A stretch of DNA of 64,000 nt from Megalopta genalis (lineage: Eukaryota; Arthropoda; Insecta; Hymenoptera; Halictidae), in NCBI RefSeq assembly GCF_051020955.1, contig NW_027476669.1, positions 96,579 to 160,578 on the forward strand. The letters run 5' to 3'. Below the pieces are notes generated by a model. That model was given only the letters and a program-made list of their open reading frames with translations, made no database searches and was not told where the DNA came from. The position numbers were made by a program, and so were the translations under genes. How positions within the stretch are numbered: position 1 is the first letter of the stretch; each line of letters opens with the position of its first letter. Positions 62,451-64,000 of this stretch are shown here, in pieces.

Positions 62451-64000
62451 TTTGTTTCTCCTGCATTTGAAGCTATTTCATTTAAACCGCAGGTATTTGA
62501 AAGTTAATCATTTGTTTCGCATGGATTTGAAGCTAAGCCTTCTACTTCGCATTGATTAGAAGTTAAATCATGTGTTTCTCTGGGATTTGAAGCTAACTCG
62601 TTTGATTCGCATGCAGTTGAAGCTAAATTATGTTTATTACAAGTATCTGAATCCAAACAATTTGTTTCGCACCGATTTGAAGCTAAGCCTCCTACTTCGC
62701 ATTGATTTGAAGTTATATCGTGTGTTTCCCTGGGATTTGAAGCTAACTCGTTCCATTCGCATGCAATTGACTCTAAATCGTGTTTATCAGAAATATTTGA
62801 AGCTAAACCATTTGTTTCACATGGATTTGAAGCTAAGCCTTCTACTTCGCATTGATTTGAAGCTAACTCATGTGCTTCGCATGGATTTGGAGCTAACTCG
62901 TTTGTTTCTCCTGCATTTGAAGTTATTTCATTTAAACCGCAGGTATTTGAAAGTTAATCATTTGTTTCGCATGGATTTGAAGCTAAGCCTTCTACTTGGC
63001 ATTGATTAGAAGTTAAATCATGTGTTTCTCTGGGATTTGAAGCTAACTCGTTTGATTCGCATGCAGTTGAAGCTAAATTATGTTTATTACAAGTATCTGA
63101 ATCCAAACAATTTGTTTCGCACCGATTTGAAGCTAAGCCTCCTACTTCGCATTGATTTGAAGTTATATCGTGTGTTTCCCTGGGATTTGAAGCTAACTCG
63201 TTCCATTCGCATGCAATTGACTCTAAATCGTGTTTATCAGAAGTATTTGAAGCTAAACCATTTGTTTCACATGGATTTGAAGCTAAGCCTTCTACTTCGC
63301 ATTGATTTGAAGCTAACTCATGTGCTTCGCATGGATTTGGAGCTAACTCGTTTGTTTCGCCTGCATTTGAAGCTATTTCATTTAAACCGCAGGCATTTGA
63401 AAGTAATTCATTTGTTTCGCATGGATTTGAAGCTAAGCCTTCTACTTTGCATTGATTTGAAGTTAATATCATGTGTTTCTCTTGGATTTGAAGCTATCTC
63501 GTTTGAATCGCATGCAGTTGAAGCTAAACCATGTTTATCACAAGTATCTGAATCCAAACCAATTGTTTCGCACAGATTTGAAGCTAAGCCTCCTACTTCG
63601 CATTGATTTGAAGTTAAATCATGTGTTTCCCTGGGATTTGAAGCTAACTCGTTCCATTCGCATGCAACTTTCTCTAAATCGTGTTTATCATAAGTATTTG
63701 AATCTAAACCACATGTTTCGCATGGATTTGAAGCTAATCCTTCTACTTCGCATTGATTTGAAGTTAAATCATGTGTTTCTCTTGAATTTGAAGCTAACTC
63801 GTTCGATTCGCATGCAGTTGAAGTTAAATCATGTTTATCACAAGTATTTGAAGCTAAATCATTTGTTTCGCATTGATTTGAAGCTAAGCCTCCAACTTCG
63901 CATTGATTTGAAGTTAAATCATGTGTTTCTCTTGAATATGAAGTTAACTCGTTTGATTCGCATGCAGTTGACTCTAAATCGTGTCCATCACAAGTATCTG
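62451..64000. repeat. Recent tandem duplications at the right end
   Basis: 62,572-63,009 is followed 450 bp later by a near-copy from 63,022. The stretch 63,022-64,000 also repeats 61,371-62,349 at an offset of 1,651. Shared markers are GAAAGTTAATC, CATTGATTAGAAG and TTATCATAAG. The array continues past the window. Confidence 0.85.

Larger units (their letters stand above)
1..64000. repeat. 30-bp head-to-tail satellite/minisatellite array filling the window
   Basis: The sequence repeats every 30 bases from the first to the last base. Each monomer carries the core ATTTGAAGCTA, often with one substitution, then a 15-base tail ending in about TTTCGC and a 4-base linker. Monomers fall into five main tail types: A (ACTCGTTTGTTTCGC), B (TATCACTTATATCGC, or TTTCATTTAAACCGC in family 2), C (AATCATTTGTTTCGC), D (AACCTTCTACATCGC or AGCCTTCTACTTCGC) and E (AATCATGTGTTTCGC or -CCC). 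They mostly follow the order A-B-C-D-E, giving a 150-bp higher-order repeat. Orientation never flips, and I see no spacer, mobile element or unique sequence. Single-base indels are rare but recurrent. The call of a tandem satellite is seen directly. That it is eukaryotic heterochromatin is inference. Confidence 0.97.
36061..64000. repeat. Family 2 sub-array, super-repeat copy S2 (runs off the window)
   Basis: This repeats S1 in the same order with few substitutions. Offsets to S1 are +24,289 (36,070-36,390), +24,679 (about 36,700-43,740), +23,658 (43,741-47,810), +25,911 (47,810 to about 50.2 kb), +26,361 (about 50.9-60.6 kb) and +28,134 (about 62.45-63.0 kb). Each step is a discrete gain or loss listed separately. 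The first 120 bases are still family 1 type. The right end is inside the array. Confidence 0.9.

Noticed and set aside
13290..63480. Programmed frameshift or intron at GTTAATATCATG
   Set aside because: No slippery heptamer, splice-site pair or structure is evident. A one-base gain spread by duplication explains it fully.
1..64000. CRISPR array
   Set aside because: Repeats are contiguous with no unique spacers of constant length. The variable tails fall into a few recurring types, and there is no leader or cas gene.
1..64000. Regulatory palindromes at GCATGC and TTCGAA
   Set aside because: These short palindromes follow directly from the monomer consensus and carry no extra context, so no regulatory site can be claimed.
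1..64000. Telomeric or simple-sequence DNA
   Set aside because: No 5-8 base telomere-type unit is present; the shortest period is 30 bases.
11766..64000. Super-repeat as a pure assembly artefact
   Set aside because: S1 and S2 differ by several discrete indels (390, 1,021, 450, 1,773 and 2,253 bp) and scattered substitutions, which a simple duplicated contig would not show. It cannot be fully excluded without reads.

Overview
The whole 64 kb window is one uninterrupted tandem-repeat array. I found no single-copy DNA, RNA gene, transposon, CRISPR array or credible protein gene. The basic unit is 30 bp, so about 2,130 monomers fit in the window, and all point the same way. Each monomer has a well-kept 11-base core (ATTTGAAGCTA), a 15-base variable tail ending in about TTTCGC, and a 4-base linker (CTGC, AAGT, ATGG or ATTG). 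Typical monomers are about 37% G+C. Monomers are grouped in an ordered five-member set (A-B-C-D-E) that gives a 150-bp higher-order repeat. That repeat is embedded in kilobase blocks, and these in a super-repeat of roughly 25 kb that is present almost twice.

Layout. 1-11,880: family 1, the more diverged array, with tails such as TATCACTTATATCGC and AACCTTCTACATCGC and several local rearrangements. 11,881-34,870: family 2, first super-repeat copy (S1), with tails such as TTTCATTTAAACCGC, AATCATGTTTATCAC and AGCCTTCTACTTCGC. 34,871-36,060: a 1.2-kb island of family 1, a collapsed version of about 6.9-11.8 kb. 36,061-64,000: the second super-repeat copy (S2), still in the array at the window end. 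Offsets between S2 and S1 are +24,289, +24,679, +23,658, +25,911, +26,361 and +28,134 in successive segments. Each step marks a separate insertion, deletion or tandem duplication after the super-duplication. Inside S1 and S2 I define blocks P (about 1.8 kb), Q (3,242 bp) and R (3,483 bp, or 3,033 bp in one shortened copy). Their order is P-P'-Q-R-R'-Q'.

Coding. Because 30 is a multiple of 3 and the consensus has no stop in two frames, long open frames appear on both strands. They reach 864 codons on + (decapeptides like MDLKLTRLFR) and about 384 on - (decapeptides like LASNPCETND). Both are repeatedly broken by 1-base indels and occasional stops. Almost every difference I checked between near-identical copies is non-synonymous in every frame, so I read the frames as a by-product of the repeat.

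Organism. Nothing identifies the species. A satellite of this size with higher-order structure points to a eukaryote (pericentromeric, subtelomeric or other heterochromatin), but this is inference. Both window edges lie inside the array, so its full length and flanks are unknown.
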